This document shows positions 35,077 through 44,297 of a stretch of DNA of 64,000 bases, one piece after another (position 1 is the first letter of the stretch; each line of letters begins with the position of its first letter). Under the pieces are notes generated by a model. The model was not told where the DNA came from, made no database searches, and saw only the letters and a program-made list of their open reading frames with translations. Both the position numbers and the translations under genes were made by a program. Source of the stretch: Bacteroidales bacterium (GTDB taxonomy: Bacteria > Bacteroidota > Bacteroidia > Bacteroidales > F082); the NCBI GenBank assembly GCA_013141455.1, contig JABFQW010000086.1, positions 1 through 64,000 on the forward strand, read 5' to 3'.

Positions 35077-36600
35077 CTAAAGCAAGGCATTTTTTTGTTG
35101 AAGCACTTCCGAAAGTGGAATCTTTGTCAATTGCGATTCAATCCAGGCAGTGAAATCGAAAATCTGAAGGATTTTTCGCTCAAATAAATCCTGTTTGATA
35201 TCATCAAGTTCTTTTTTGGTTTTGTTCCAAACCTGAATTCTTTTGAACGAAGGTGAAGGTAACGGATTGCTTAAAAACCTGAAAAGGAATCGTTCAATCC
35301 GGTAGTTACGCTCAAAACCGCCGATATCACGCATCATGGTTCTGATTTCATATTTAATAAGATCGATATCATTCATCTTATAAAGTATCATCAGGTTCAC
35401 AAGCCGTATGGTGCGGAACAAAGGAAGTGAAAAATAATTTTTTCCATGTAATATGATCTGATTCAGAAACTTATGCGCTTTCTGGTACTCGCCGTTACCA
35501 AAATAGACTAACGAAGTATATAAACTCAATTCGGCCTGACGCGAACGCGGAAGCGAATTGAACTTTTCGTAAAGCGAGTCCCTGTAACTGATCATCAACT
35601 TACTGCATTTTTCAAATTCACCATGATCAAGCAGGGGGAACAGTTCATATAAATAAGTCGTACAAACCACATTCAATTTAAATGTAACCGACTCACAAAC
35701 AATATTTTTCAATTGATCGATAAAATACGACATGCCTTCATAATTGCGGATGCTTCTTAAACTTTCAAGAATTCCCTCGAGTGTATGAAGATAATAAATA
35801 GGTGGTTTGTTCCAGAGGTGTTTGTTTTCTTCAAACAAATTATTGAGTTCGTAATATGAATTCAGTGCCGATTGGTAATCACCCACGCTGATCAGGTAAT
35901 TCGATTGAAATAACTGGTGGAGTTTGCTGATTTCGAAATTATCGACATTGAGCGACGATACCAGACTTATCTCGCTAAATACCAGGTCGTTTAAATCATC
36001 TTTCTGCTTTTGCGTCCTGATCTGACCCTTATTCAGGATACGGTGTTTAAGAATCTCGTACAACGAAGATTGCTCGTTGATTTTGCGGATATACTTAAGC
36101 GCATCCGTAAGTTTAAACTGCTTTTTGAGTAAGGTCTTTTCATCCATCATGGGGAAACCGGCTGCAAGCAGATAATCGAGTTCAAGCCGCAAAGCCAGAA
36201 GCAATGCATTGTGGTTTTCGAATTTTTCGGCCAGCCTGATCACCTCTTCAAGAATGTTCAGGCTTTCACTGATCAATGATTTCTCATACAACATGCGCGC
36301 ATGGATAATTTTTTTGTAGAGAAAAGTGAAACTATCCTGCTCTTTCCGGAGGGTAAGCATCGACTCTAACAACAACTCAAAGAGGTATTTAGAAGTCGTT
36401 TCGAAAGTTGCCCCTGGACTCGTTTCCGCAAACAGGGCCTGGATTTCAGTTTTCGACAAGGCCGGATGCTTATCGATGATATCGTATAAAAGTAAATAAT
36501 CGGGCTGTTGCTTATTTCGGCCCGACCGTATCCTGAACGCTTTTTTCTCAGCATGAGTCAGCGAATGTACCAATGTAATAAGCGATTGAATTTTCGACAT
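35077..36600 (-). CDS. All-helical TPR-like protein of unknown function, divergent from the ribose operon
   Basis: This 507-aa cytosolic protein (no signal peptide) starts MSKIQSLITLVHSLTHAEKKAFRI and is almost wholly helical, with repeating helix pairs of TPR-like spacing (for example SLNILEEVIRLAEKF, YQSALNSYYELNNLFEE, YQKAHKFLNQIILHG). I know no function, and no DNA-binding domain is visible. It is transcribed divergently from the rbsK-susCD operon, with 262 bp between them. A 16-bp inverted repeat lies just upstream of its ATG. Rus loci of Bacteroides have a divergent regulator-like gene at the equivalent place; similarity to that gene has not been checked. A regulatory role is therefore inference. 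Confidence 0.7.
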   Translation of the reverse strand: MSKIQSLITLVHSLTHAEKKAFRIRSGRNKQQPDYLLLYDIIDKHPALSKTEIQALFAETSPGATFETTSKYLFELLLESMLTLRKEQDSFTFLYKKIIHARMLYEKSLISESLNILEEVIRLAEKFENHNALLLALRLELDYLLAAGFPMMDEKTLLKKQFKLTDALKYIRKINEQSSLYEILKHRILNKGQIRTQKQKDDLNDLVFSEISLVSSLNVDNFEISKLHQLFQSNYLISVGDYQSALNSYYELNNLFEENKHLWNKPPIYYLHTLEGILESLRSIRNYEGMSYFIDQLKNIVCESVTFKLNVVCTTYLYELFPLLDHGEFEKCSKLMISYRDSLYEKFNSLPRSRQAELSLYTSLVYFGNGEYQKAHKFLNQIILHGKNYFSLPLFRTIRLVNLMILYKMNDIDLIKYEIRTMMRDIGGFERNYRIERFLFRFLSNPLPSPSFKRIQVWNKTKKELDDIKQDLFERKILQIFDFTAWIESQLTKIPLSEVLQQKNALL

Positions 36601-36619
36601 ACAGCCTGTATCATTTTAA

Positions 36620-36673
36620 AATCGGTTCGGCAAAGTGTTTCATCCTGTAACCACTAACTTTACCGAACTGATT
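36620..36673. repeat. 16-bp inverted repeat in the divergent regulatory region
   Basis: AATCGGTTCGGCAAAG (36620-36635) and CTTTACCGAACTGATT (36658-36673) are inverted copies with 14 of 16 positions matching, spaced by 22 bp. They sit 20 bp upstream of the TPR-like gene's ATG and 190 bp before the ribokinase start. This could be an operator or an RNA hairpin in the leader. The rest of the 262-bp gap is AT-rich. Confidence 0.65.
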
Positions 36674-36817
36674 GAACCCACTAAAAGTACTGTTTTTTTT
36701 AAATTATTATTTATCGCACGATTTATAATTTTTAATTGGCTATATATCAATGCTATAAAAAGCATTTATTAAATTATCATCAATTTTCATTTACCAACTT
36801 CATTGAATTATTGATTT

Positions 36818-36846
36818 TTTTGGGTGAAAGGAACCCGATAAATTTG
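36818..36846 (+). promoter_or_regulatory. Promoter of the rbsK-susCD operon
   Basis: TTTG (36818-36821), 17 nt, then TAAATTTG (36839-36846), a perfect TAnnTTTG -7 box. The start point near 36853 leaves only about 10 nt before the GTG start codon. Confidence 0.6.
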
Positions 36847-36862
36847 TGAAAATTTTTAAAAA

Positions 36863-37780
36863 GTGAATTCAGAAAAAAAAATCGTTGTTGTAGGGAGTTG
36901 TAATACAGATATGGTGATCAAGGCTGAGCGCCTCCCGATACCGGGTGAAACAATTCTTGGTGGAATCTTCCTAATGAATCCTGGCGGAAAAGGTGCAAAT
37001 CAGGCTGTAGCGGCTGCCAGGCTCGGAGGTGATGTTACATTGATCTCCAAAACAGGGAATGATGTATTTGGCAAGCAATCGGTGGTGCTTTACAATTCGG
37101 AGAATGTGAATACCGATTTTATCTCATCCGACTCAAAGCTTCCTTCAGGTGTTGCCCTGATTACAGTCGATTCGATGGGTGAAAATTGTATCGTAGTCGC
37201 ATCAGGTGCGAATGCCAATTTAAAACCTGCCGATATCGATAAGGCGATAAAAGCCATCGAAAGCTGCAATATTGTTCTCATGCAACTCGAGATTCCGTTG
37301 GAAACCGTTGAGTATGTCGCCGAACTGGCCTCAGCGAAAGGGAAAAAAGTGATATTGAATCCGGCTCCGGCCAGGGCCTTATCCAATGCGTTGCTAAAGC
37401 ACCTCGATCTCATCATCCCAAACAAAAGCGAAGCTGAAATATTATCAGGCATAAAGGTAACAGACATCGAAACAGCCAAACAGGCGGCGGATATCATTGC
37501 CAAAAAAGGGGTTGATAATGTGGTAATCACCCTTGGTTCGCAAGGTGCCCTTATCCGCGAAAAAGATACTTTCCAGTTTGTAGCTGCCCACAAAGTGGAA
37601 GCCATCGATACAACGGCTGCCGGTGACACCTTTTGTGGCGCACTCTGTGTCGGCCTTTCGGAAGGGAAATCGATCCTTGAAGCCGTGAAACTCGCCGTTA
37701 AAGCATCGGCCATAACGGTAACACGGATGGGTGCACAATCTTCTCTGCCCTACCGATCAGAACTGGCCTTAATTGAATAA
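36863..37780 (+). CDS. rbsK: Ribokinase (PfkB family)
   Basis: This 305-aa PfkB kinase starts with GTG. The first strand KIVVVGSCNTDMVIKAERLP is needed for the fold and no upstream ATG exists, so GTG is the best start. Motifs: substrate loop PIPGETILGGIFLMNPGGKGANQAVAAARLG, GNDVFG, and the anion-hole/catalytic DTTAAGDTFCGAL (Asp base). The sequence is clearly RbsK-like rather than fructokinase-like. It phosphorylates ribose to ribose-5-phosphate in the cytosol. It is the first gene of the operon, 18 bp before susC. Confidence 0.93.
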   Translation: MNSEKKIVVVGSCNTDMVIKAERLPIPGETILGGIFLMNPGGKGANQAVAAARLGGDVTLISKTGNDVFGKQSVVLYNSENVNTDFISSDSKLPSGVALITVDSMGENCIVVASGANANLKPADIDKAIKAIESCNIVLMQLEIPLETVEYVAELASAKGKKVILNPAPARALSNALLKHLDLIIPNKSEAEILSGIKVTDIETAKQAADIIAKKGVDNVVITLGSQGALIREKDTFQFVAAHKVEAIDTTAAGDTFCGALCVGLSEGKSILEAVKLAVKASAITVTRMGAQSSLPYRSELALIE

Positions 37781-37798
37781 TTATATAATCAATAGGTT

Positions 37799-40753
37799 AT
37801 GAAACAAAAATATTATCACACAAACCAGACTAACAGATTAATCAGGCTGTTTATCGTTTTGTTTATCGTGCTTGTTTATTCAGTTACACAGGCTCAAACA
37901 ATAACTGATTACACCATTAGCGGAACGGTGAAAGCCGTTGATGGCAGCGAATCACTTCCGGGAGTAAGTGTTACGGCAAAAGGAACAACAACAGGAACAG
38001 TTACTGATTTGGATGGCAACTTCAGTATCACTGTTTCCGGAGGTACGATTCTGGTATTTTCTTATATCGGTTTCGAACCGTATGAGTTAATCACAACAAA
38101 AAATCAGTCGGTACAGATCAGGCTCAAAGCCATGGTAGCCTCTTTAGATGAGGTTGTTGTGATCGGTTACGGTAACACAACCAAAAAAGAGGTTACGGGG
38201 TCAATTTCGACCGTAAAATCGGATGGGTTCAACCGTGGTGCATACAATAACCCGATGGGATTATTGCAGGGCAAGGTAGCCGGATTAACCATTGTGAAGC
38301 CAAATGGCTCCGATCCCATGGCCGGATATAATATTATTTTACGGGGAACCAACACACTCACTTCGGGTCAGGGTCCGTTAATTATCATTGATGGCGTAAT
38401 AGGCGCCGAAATGAAAAATATAAGTCCAGAAGAAATTGAATCGATGGATGTGCTGAAAGACGGCGCCGCAGCCGCAATTTATGGTACACGTGGCTCGAAT
38501 GGTGTAATCATTATCACCACAAAAAGGGCAAAATCAGGCGTTAGCAAAGTTGAATATTCAGGACTGCTTTCGGTACAGGTTGCACCACACGGAGTTGAAA
38601 ACCTGTCGGCAAGCGAATTCAGACAGGCAATAGAAAAATATGCCCCTGATAAAATCGGGAGTATTTATGATGCCAATACCGATTGGTTTGGTGAAATTAC
38701 ACGATCGACGCCTTTCAGTCAGAAACATAATCTTGCTTTTAGTGGCGGTACAGATGATTTTTCGCACCGAACAACAATTTATATCGATAATGCCAATGGT
38801 TTACTCAAAGACAACGAATCGAATAAATACCTGCTTCGGACAAATGTTTCGCAAAATGTATTGGACGATTTGCTGGTACTCGATTACAACCTGAGCTACA
38901 GCATGAGGAATTACAAACCTGCAAATTATGACCTTTTCTATCAGTCGTTCATCCGTAACCCCACGAGCCCGATCTATGATCCCGACAACACCTATTCGGG
39001 TGGTTACACCTTGCTCGAAGGTATTGAATATTATAATCCGGTAGCCATGTTGCACGAACGTGTCCGCGAAGGAAAAACAACCGATGCAGGTGGAAATGTC
39101 AGGGCTACTTTAAACCTGTTTAAAGATTTGAAATGGATCAATTTCATTTCGATCGAACAATCGGAATGGGAAGACCTTTCCTACAAAACAAAGTACTACC
39201 CAAGCATGTTGGGCAAAGGTGGTGAGGCCGAAATCAGTAATGGACGTAACAGCAGCCTGCAATACGAAAGCACGATAAACTATATAAAATCATTCGGAAA
39301 CCATAATTTTCAGGGACTGGCAGGTTATTCATTCCAGGAGCAGGAATTGAACTCTTCCTATATGGTCAACTCGGGATTCGACTCCGATTTGTATGGTCCG
39401 CACAATATCGGTGCCGGATCGGCCCTGGGAGTTGGTAAAGCCGAGATGGGATCGTACAAGGAAAAAAACCGGCTCATCTCCTTTTTTGGCCGTGTGATGT
39501 ATAATTACAATGAGCGTTATCTGGCGGCCGTTTCACTTCGTCGCGAAGGCTCATCCCGTTTCGGAAAGAACCATAAATGGGGCTGGTTTCCATCGGCAAG
39601 CTTGGGCTGGCGCATCAACAAGGAAGAATTCATGTCGGATTTGAAATGGATCGACGATCTGAAACTCCGTGTAGGTTACGGTGTTACCGGAAATCAGGAT
39701 TTCGACAATTATAAATCACTGATCATGATGGGGATAGCAGGCAAATTCTTCTACAACGGTGAATGGATCAACACGTATGAACCCACTTCGAACCCGAATC
39801 CTGAACTGCGTTGGGAAAAGAAACAGGAAATGAATGCCGGCATCGATTTCGCCATCTATAACAGCCGCTTCAGTGGCGCGCTGGATTATTACTACCGAAG
39901 AAGTACCGACTTGCTATATACCTATAATGTTCCCTATCCACCATACATTTATCCCGAGCTTTTCACAAATGTTGGTACCATCAGCAACCAGGGTGTAGAA
40001 TTAACAGTAAACGCATTAGCAATCAGAAAAGCAAATTTCGTATGGAACACCACACTCACATTCAGCAAAAACGCCAACAAATTGGTTAAGTTTTCGAACG
40101 AGGAGTTCACCAACAAATACATCGAAACCGGTTGGCTTGGTGGTGCATTTCCGTTGAACGCCCTGCGTATCGAAGAAGGCAAATCGCTTGGCACATTCTA
40201 TGGGCCAGTTTGGCTTGGCCTCGATGAAAACGGATATGATCGTTTCAAGAATGCCAATCCGATTGGAAAGGTGAATCCCGAAGATTGGGAACCTATTGGT
40301 AATGCCTACCCTTTCTGCACACTTGGCTGGAGTAACGCAATGAGCTACAAAAACTGGGATATGAACCTGTCGTTCAGAGCAAACATCGGTGGTCAGGTGC
40401 TGAATATGTACCGGCTTTATTACGAAAACTGGCAGAGTATCGGCCGCAACATCGTACATACGCAGTTGGAAACACCCGAATTTGTAGGTAACGGGCAGTT
40501 TTCATCAAAATATATTGAGAATGCCACTTTCGTGAAACTCGACAATATCTCTGTCGGGTATAATGTCCCGGTTAAATCAAAATACATTTCGAAAATCAGG
40601 GTGAATGCCACCGCGCAGGATGTATTCACTATCACCGGTTACAAAGGCCTTGATCCGGAAGTGAATCTGAGTGGTCTGCAACCCGGAATCGAGAGCATGT
40701 ATTATTATCCCCGGACGACGACTGTTACTTTGGGTGTCAATGTTACTTTTTAA
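37799..40753 (+). CDS. SusC/RagA-family TonB-dependent outer-membrane transporter
   Basis: The 984-aa protein has a long leader (cleavage near VTQAQ) and an N-terminal carboxypeptidase-regulatory-like domain (ISGTVKAVDGSESLPGVSVTAKGTTTGTVTDLDGNF, about 38-110). The plug domain follows (LDEVVVIGYGNTTKKEVTGSI, then VLKDGAAAAIYGTRGSNGVIIITTK), then a 22-strand barrel ending in a Phe. It imports a substrate bound by its SusD partner, energised by TonB-ExbBD. The substrate here is probably a ribose-containing compound (inference from neighbours). It is on the short side for SusC proteins, which fits a small ligand rather than a long glycan. Confidence 0.93.
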   Translation: MKQKYYHTNQTNRLIRLFIVLFIVLVYSVTQAQTITDYTISGTVKAVDGSESLPGVSVTAKGTTTGTVTDLDGNFSITVSGGTILVFSYIGFEPYELITTKNQSVQIRLKAMVASLDEVVVIGYGNTTKKEVTGSISTVKSDGFNRGAYNNPMGLLQGKVAGLTIVKPNGSDPMAGYNIILRGTNTLTSGQGPLIIIDGVIGAEMKNISPEEIESMDVLKDGAAAAIYGTRGSNGVIIITTKRAKSGVSKVEYSGLLSVQVAPHGVENLSASEFRQAIEKYAPDKIGSIYDANTDWFGEITRSTPFSQKHNLAFSGGTDDFSHRTTIYIDNANGLLKDNESNKYLLRTNVSQNVLDDLLVLDYNLSYSMRNYKPANYDLFYQSFIRNPTSPIYDPDNTYSGGYTLLEGIEYYNPVAMLHERVREGKTTDAGGNVRATLNLFKDLKWINFISIEQSEWEDLSYKTKYYPSMLGKGGEAEISNGRNSSLQYESTINYIKSFGNHNFQGLAGYSFQEQELNSSYMVNSGFDSDLYGPHNIGAGSALGVGKAEMGSYKEKNRLISFFGRVMYNYNERYLAAVSLRREGSSRFGKNHKWGWFPSASLGWRINKEEFMSDLKWIDDLKLRVGYGVTGNQDFDNYKSLIMMGIAGKFFYNGEWINTYEPTSNPNPELRWEKKQEMNAGIDFAIYNSRFSGALDYYYRRSTDLLYTYNVPYPPYIYPELFTNVGTISNQGVELTVNALAIRKANFVWNTTLTFSKNANKLVKFSNEEFTNKYIETGWLGGAFPLNALRIEEGKSLGTFYGPVWLGLDENGYDRFKNANPIGKVNPEDWEPIGNAYPFCTLGWSNAMSYKNWDMNLSFRANIGGQVLNMYRLYYENWQSIGRNIVHTQLETPEFVGNGQFSSKYIENATFVKLDNISVGYNVPVKSKYISKIRVNATAQDVFTITGYKGLDPEVNLSGLQPGIESMYYYPRTTTVTLGVNVTF

Positions 40754-40771
40754 ATCAAAACAGAACCTGTC

Positions 40772-42280
40772 ATGAAAAAGACACAATATACAATCCAGGC
40801 CATTTGTTTAACCCTCGTGTTGATCTTGGTTTCCTGTACAAAGCTTGATGAAGAAGTTTATTCGGATATACCGCTCGATAAGTTCTTCCGCACCGAAAAA
40901 GATGTGCTGATGAATGCCGGACGAGCCTATACAAAATTACAGCGGTATCCTGAAGAATTCAGTCTCTGGACACTCAACGAGATGGCTTCCGACGAAATGG
41001 TAGCACCTGGCCGCGATGATGGCTTCGTTTGGGATAATGGCCGTTGGGACGAGATTCATACCCACAGGTTGAGCGCCACCAACAAAATCCTGACCTTATC
41101 GTGGGAATTTGTTTTCGAAGGCATTGCTGCCTGCAACGAGGTGATTTACGAAACCGAACAAACAGATATTACCTTCCCCGAAAAGGATCGTATCGTTTCT
41201 GAAATCAAGATTTTACGCGCATTCTTTTATTATTGGGGTATCGATAACTGGGGTAATATTCCGTTTTCGATCGATTTCACCGATAAAAAACTCTCCGAAC
41301 AGAAAAACAGGCAGTTCATCTTCGATTATATCGAAAAAGACATACTCGACAATGTGGATAAATTACAGGATATACCCGGCCCATCGTATTACGGACGTGT
41401 TACACAGGGCATGGCTTATACCCTGCTGGCTAAGCTTTATCTGAATGCACGGGAATGGATTGGTGAAGATAAATTTCAAATGGCAGTTGATGCCTGCGAC
41501 AAGGTGATCGCGTTGAACAGTTACCAGATTGAAGACGATTATTTCTCAAATTTTAAGGTGTATAACGAATCGTCACTGGAGAATATTTTTGTCATCCCGA
41601 TGAATTCAATCTTTACCAAAGACAGGTTCTACTGGTACACCCTCACCCTGAATGATGCAAGTCGGGCCACGTTTAATTTTAAAGGTCAGATGTGGGATGA
41701 GTTCGTGCTGGAGCCGGGTTTTTTGGATAAGTTTGCTGATAATGATCTTCGGAAGCACTCGTTCCTCTACGGACAACAAAAAGACAAAAGCGGCAACGAT
41801 ATCATCATCGACAGCGAACCCTTTATTTACACGCCAACCATCGCCAGTTATATGGCCCGTAAGAAATGGGAAGGCGCCCGTTGTACAAAATATGAGTATC
41901 AGGATGCCCTTGAATATTATACCACCGATATGGAGAACGATTTTGTGCTCTTCCGGTATGCCGATGTATTATATACCAAAATGGAGGCGCTCTGGCGTCT
42001 TGGTCGCGGTGGTGAGATGTTGGGTGATCCCGATTTTCAAAAGATCAGGACAAGGGCTGGTTTGGAACCATGGCAGTTGTCGGATCTGAATGATGCGGAG
42101 TTTTTGGATGAACTGGGTCGTGAGTTTGCCTGGGAAGGCCATCGTCGTCAGGATCAGATTCGTTTTGGTGACTGGGGCAATCCGGGATGGAACAAACCTG
42201 TTTCGGGCCTGAATGCAAAATTGTTCCCGATACCGCAATCCGTGCTGAGTACCAATGCTAACCTTGTCCAAAACCCGTAA
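40772..42280 (+). CDS. SusD/RagB-family outer-membrane lipoprotein
   Basis: This 502-aa protein has a lipoprotein signal (LVLILVSC, Cys22) and the SusD fold: KLDEEVYSDIPLDKFFRTEKDVLMNAGRAYTKL at the N-terminus, EIKILRAFFYYWGIDNWGNIPF (TPR helix), VTQGMAYTLLAKLYLNA, and a C-terminal ELGREFAWEGHRRQDQIRFG before LFPIPQSVLSTN. It starts 18 bp after susC. It captures substrate at the cell surface and closes over the SusC barrel. The pair defines a nutrient-uptake locus. Confidence 0.93.
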   Translation: MKKTQYTIQAICLTLVLILVSCTKLDEEVYSDIPLDKFFRTEKDVLMNAGRAYTKLQRYPEEFSLWTLNEMASDEMVAPGRDDGFVWDNGRWDEIHTHRLSATNKILTLSWEFVFEGIAACNEVIYETEQTDITFPEKDRIVSEIKILRAFFYYWGIDNWGNIPFSIDFTDKKLSEQKNRQFIFDYIEKDILDNVDKLQDIPGPSYYGRVTQGMAYTLLAKLYLNAREWIGEDKFQMAVDACDKVIALNSYQIEDDYFSNFKVYNESSLENIFVIPMNSIFTKDRFYWYTLTLNDASRATFNFKGQMWDEFVLEPGFLDKFADNDLRKHSFLYGQQKDKSGNDIIIDSEPFIYTPTIASYMARKKWEGARCTKYEYQDALEYYTTDMENDFVLFRYADVLYTKMEALWRLGRGGEMLGDPDFQKIRTRAGLEPWQLSDLNDAEFLDELGREFAWEGHRRQDQIRFGDWGNPGWNKPVSGLNAKLFPIPQSVLSTNANLVQNP

Positions 42281-42286
42281 CATACC

Positions 42287-44284
42287 ATGGTGAATCGTGT
42301 TAACATACTGATATTATTGAGTTTAGTTTCTGTTTCCTTCTCCGTACAGGCACAAAACCCATCAAAGACCGAAAATCGTGCGATCGAAGTTAGTGTGTTG
42401 CGCGATAAAATTGCCGGTGCATGGATAGGCCAGATGATTGGCAATATGTATGGATTACCGCACGAGAATAAATATGTAAATGCACCCGGCGCCGAAAACT
42501 GGCCTTATGGTTATAGTAAAAGTTTAGACAAACTGAAAAAGTACGAAGGCGCCTTTTCGGACGATGATACCGATGTTGAGTATATGTACCTGTTGCAGAT
42601 GCAGAAATTCGGGCCCGAACCATCGTATGCACAATTGCGTGAAGCCTGGATGTATCATATCCGCGACCGCGTGTGGTTAGCCAATCGGGCAGCTCTCGGG
42701 CTGATGCATTTTGGATATACGCCACCTTACACGGGAAGCAAACAATTGAATCCACACTGGTATCAGATTGATCCGCAGCTTATTAATGAAATTTGGGCGG
42801 TAACTGCCCCCGGTATGGTTGATTATGCAGCCTCAAAATCGGACTGGGCAGCGCGCATCACCAGCGATGACTGGGGTGTTGAGCCAACAATTTTGTATGG
42901 CGCCATGTATTCGGCAGCTTTTTTCGAAAATGATATGGATAAACTCATTCGGATAGGTCTGGATGCTCTACCGGCCGGAGGCCGTTTCACGGCAACCGTG
43001 AAAGAAATGATTGCCCTGCACGAAAAATATCCAACCGACTGGAAAGCATCATGGAAAGAAATGGCACAGAAATATTACGTCAGCGAACCCGACCTGACCA
43101 AAACAATATGGAATGCCAATCTGAACGGTGCCTGCGCTATCCTGGCCATGCTTTATGGCGGAGGTGATTTTCAGCGCACACTCGATCTGTCATGTGCCAT
43201 GGGTTTCGATGCTGATAACCAGGCGGCAACAGTCGCAGGTTTGATGGGCATCATCAACGGGATGAAAAAGCTGCCCGAAAATCTCTATTTACCAATCGAA
43301 GGCTGGAAAAAACCTTTTAACGACAAGTACATCAACATCACCCGCTACGATTTACCTGATGCAAACATTTCGCTGATCATCGACCAGACCCTGAAAGAAG
43401 CCATCGACCTGGTCATTTTGAAAGGCGGAAAATTAAGCGGAAAATCAGGCAAAGAAGTGCTGACAATCAATACAGACGCGGTTTTTAATCCGCCACTCGA
43501 ATTTTGTATCGGACCCATGCCACAAATGGAAGTTGGCAAAGTTGTCGATTTTGATTTTTATACTGAGACAAACAAAGTGTATAACTGGAGCTTAGTTACC
43601 GGCAGGCTGCCCGATGGACTTACTTTCTCGAAAGGCAAACTTACAGGTATTCCAACAGTTCCGGGTTATTCAAAAGTAAGCTTACAACTCGATAACGGAA
43701 AAGATAAAATAACAAGAGATTTTAATCTGTTGGTGCGAAGCGAAAATATCGCCCGAAGTGCAGATACAATCTACGCCAATGTGCGACAGCTCAACGAAAA
43801 AGTACTCGATTCATGCTGGTACACCTTCGGCAAGTCGATGTATGCCAACGATGTTGCTGTTATAAATGATGGAAAAACATCAGGCGCGGGTTCGGTTTTT
43901 TACAGCCTGGCCGCCAAATCAAAGATTCCGAAAGTTGATTATTACGGATACGGCTGGAAGAATCAGCAAAAAATAAGCATGTTGGCATTGCATACCGGTT
44001 GCCTTGAAGAATTCGGCGGCTGGTTCACTTCGCTCAATGTGCAGTATATGAACGAGGATGGTAAATGGGTTCCCGTTGAAAATATTTCGTTCACACCCGC
44101 TTTGCCTGAAACAGATATCGTGTTTTTTCAACCCCATTTTGTGGAATATGTGATCAGTTTTGCAACGGTCGAAACAAAGGCCATAAGGATTATCGGTGAT
44201 GCAAAAATTCAGGGTCACTGGAATAAATACACCAAACAGGTTTCGGGTTTTACCTCAGTGACTGAGCTTAGCGTTTATCATTAA
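42287..44284 (+). CDS. Exported ADP-ribosylglycohydrolase-family protein with Ig-like and discoidin-like domains
   Basis: This 665-aa protein has a signal peptide (VSVSFSVQAQ). The ADP-ribosylglycohydrolase (ARH) domain spans about 35-390, with LRDKIAGAWIGQMIGNMYGLP at the start, metal site DDDTD (92-96), and GFDADNQAATVAG (D308, D310) as the second metal motif. A putative Ig domain follows (about 405-490, LPDGLTFSKGKLTGIPTVPG), then a discoidin-like C-terminal segment (about 500-665). Known ARH enzymes cleave ADP-ribose from arginine or poly-ADP-ribose inside cells; an exported form is unusual. It starts 6 bp after susD. Activity on ADP-ribose is inference. Confidence 0.85.
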   Translation: MVNRVNILILLSLVSVSFSVQAQNPSKTENRAIEVSVLRDKIAGAWIGQMIGNMYGLPHENKYVNAPGAENWPYGYSKSLDKLKKYEGAFSDDDTDVEYMYLLQMQKFGPEPSYAQLREAWMYHIRDRVWLANRAALGLMHFGYTPPYTGSKQLNPHWYQIDPQLINEIWAVTAPGMVDYAASKSDWAARITSDDWGVEPTILYGAMYSAAFFENDMDKLIRIGLDALPAGGRFTATVKEMIALHEKYPTDWKASWKEMAQKYYVSEPDLTKTIWNANLNGACAILAMLYGGGDFQRTLDLSCAMGFDADNQAATVAGLMGIINGMKKLPENLYLPIEGWKKPFNDKYINITRYDLPDANISLIIDQTLKEAIDLVILKGGKLSGKSGKEVLTINTDAVFNPPLEFCIGPMPQMEVGKVVDFDFYTETNKVYNWSLVTGRLPDGLTFSKGKLTGIPTVPGYSKVSLQLDNGKDKITRDFNLLVRSENIARSADTIYANVRQLNEKVLDSCWYTFGKSMYANDVAVINDGKTSGAGSVFYSLAAKSKIPKVDYYGYGWKNQQKISMLALHTGCLEEFGGWFTSLNVQYMNEDGKWVPVENISFTPALPETDIVFFQPHFVEYVISFATVETKAIRIIGDAKIQGHWNKYTKQVSGFTSVTELSVYH

Positions 44285-44297
44285 AAAGGAAAAGTTT

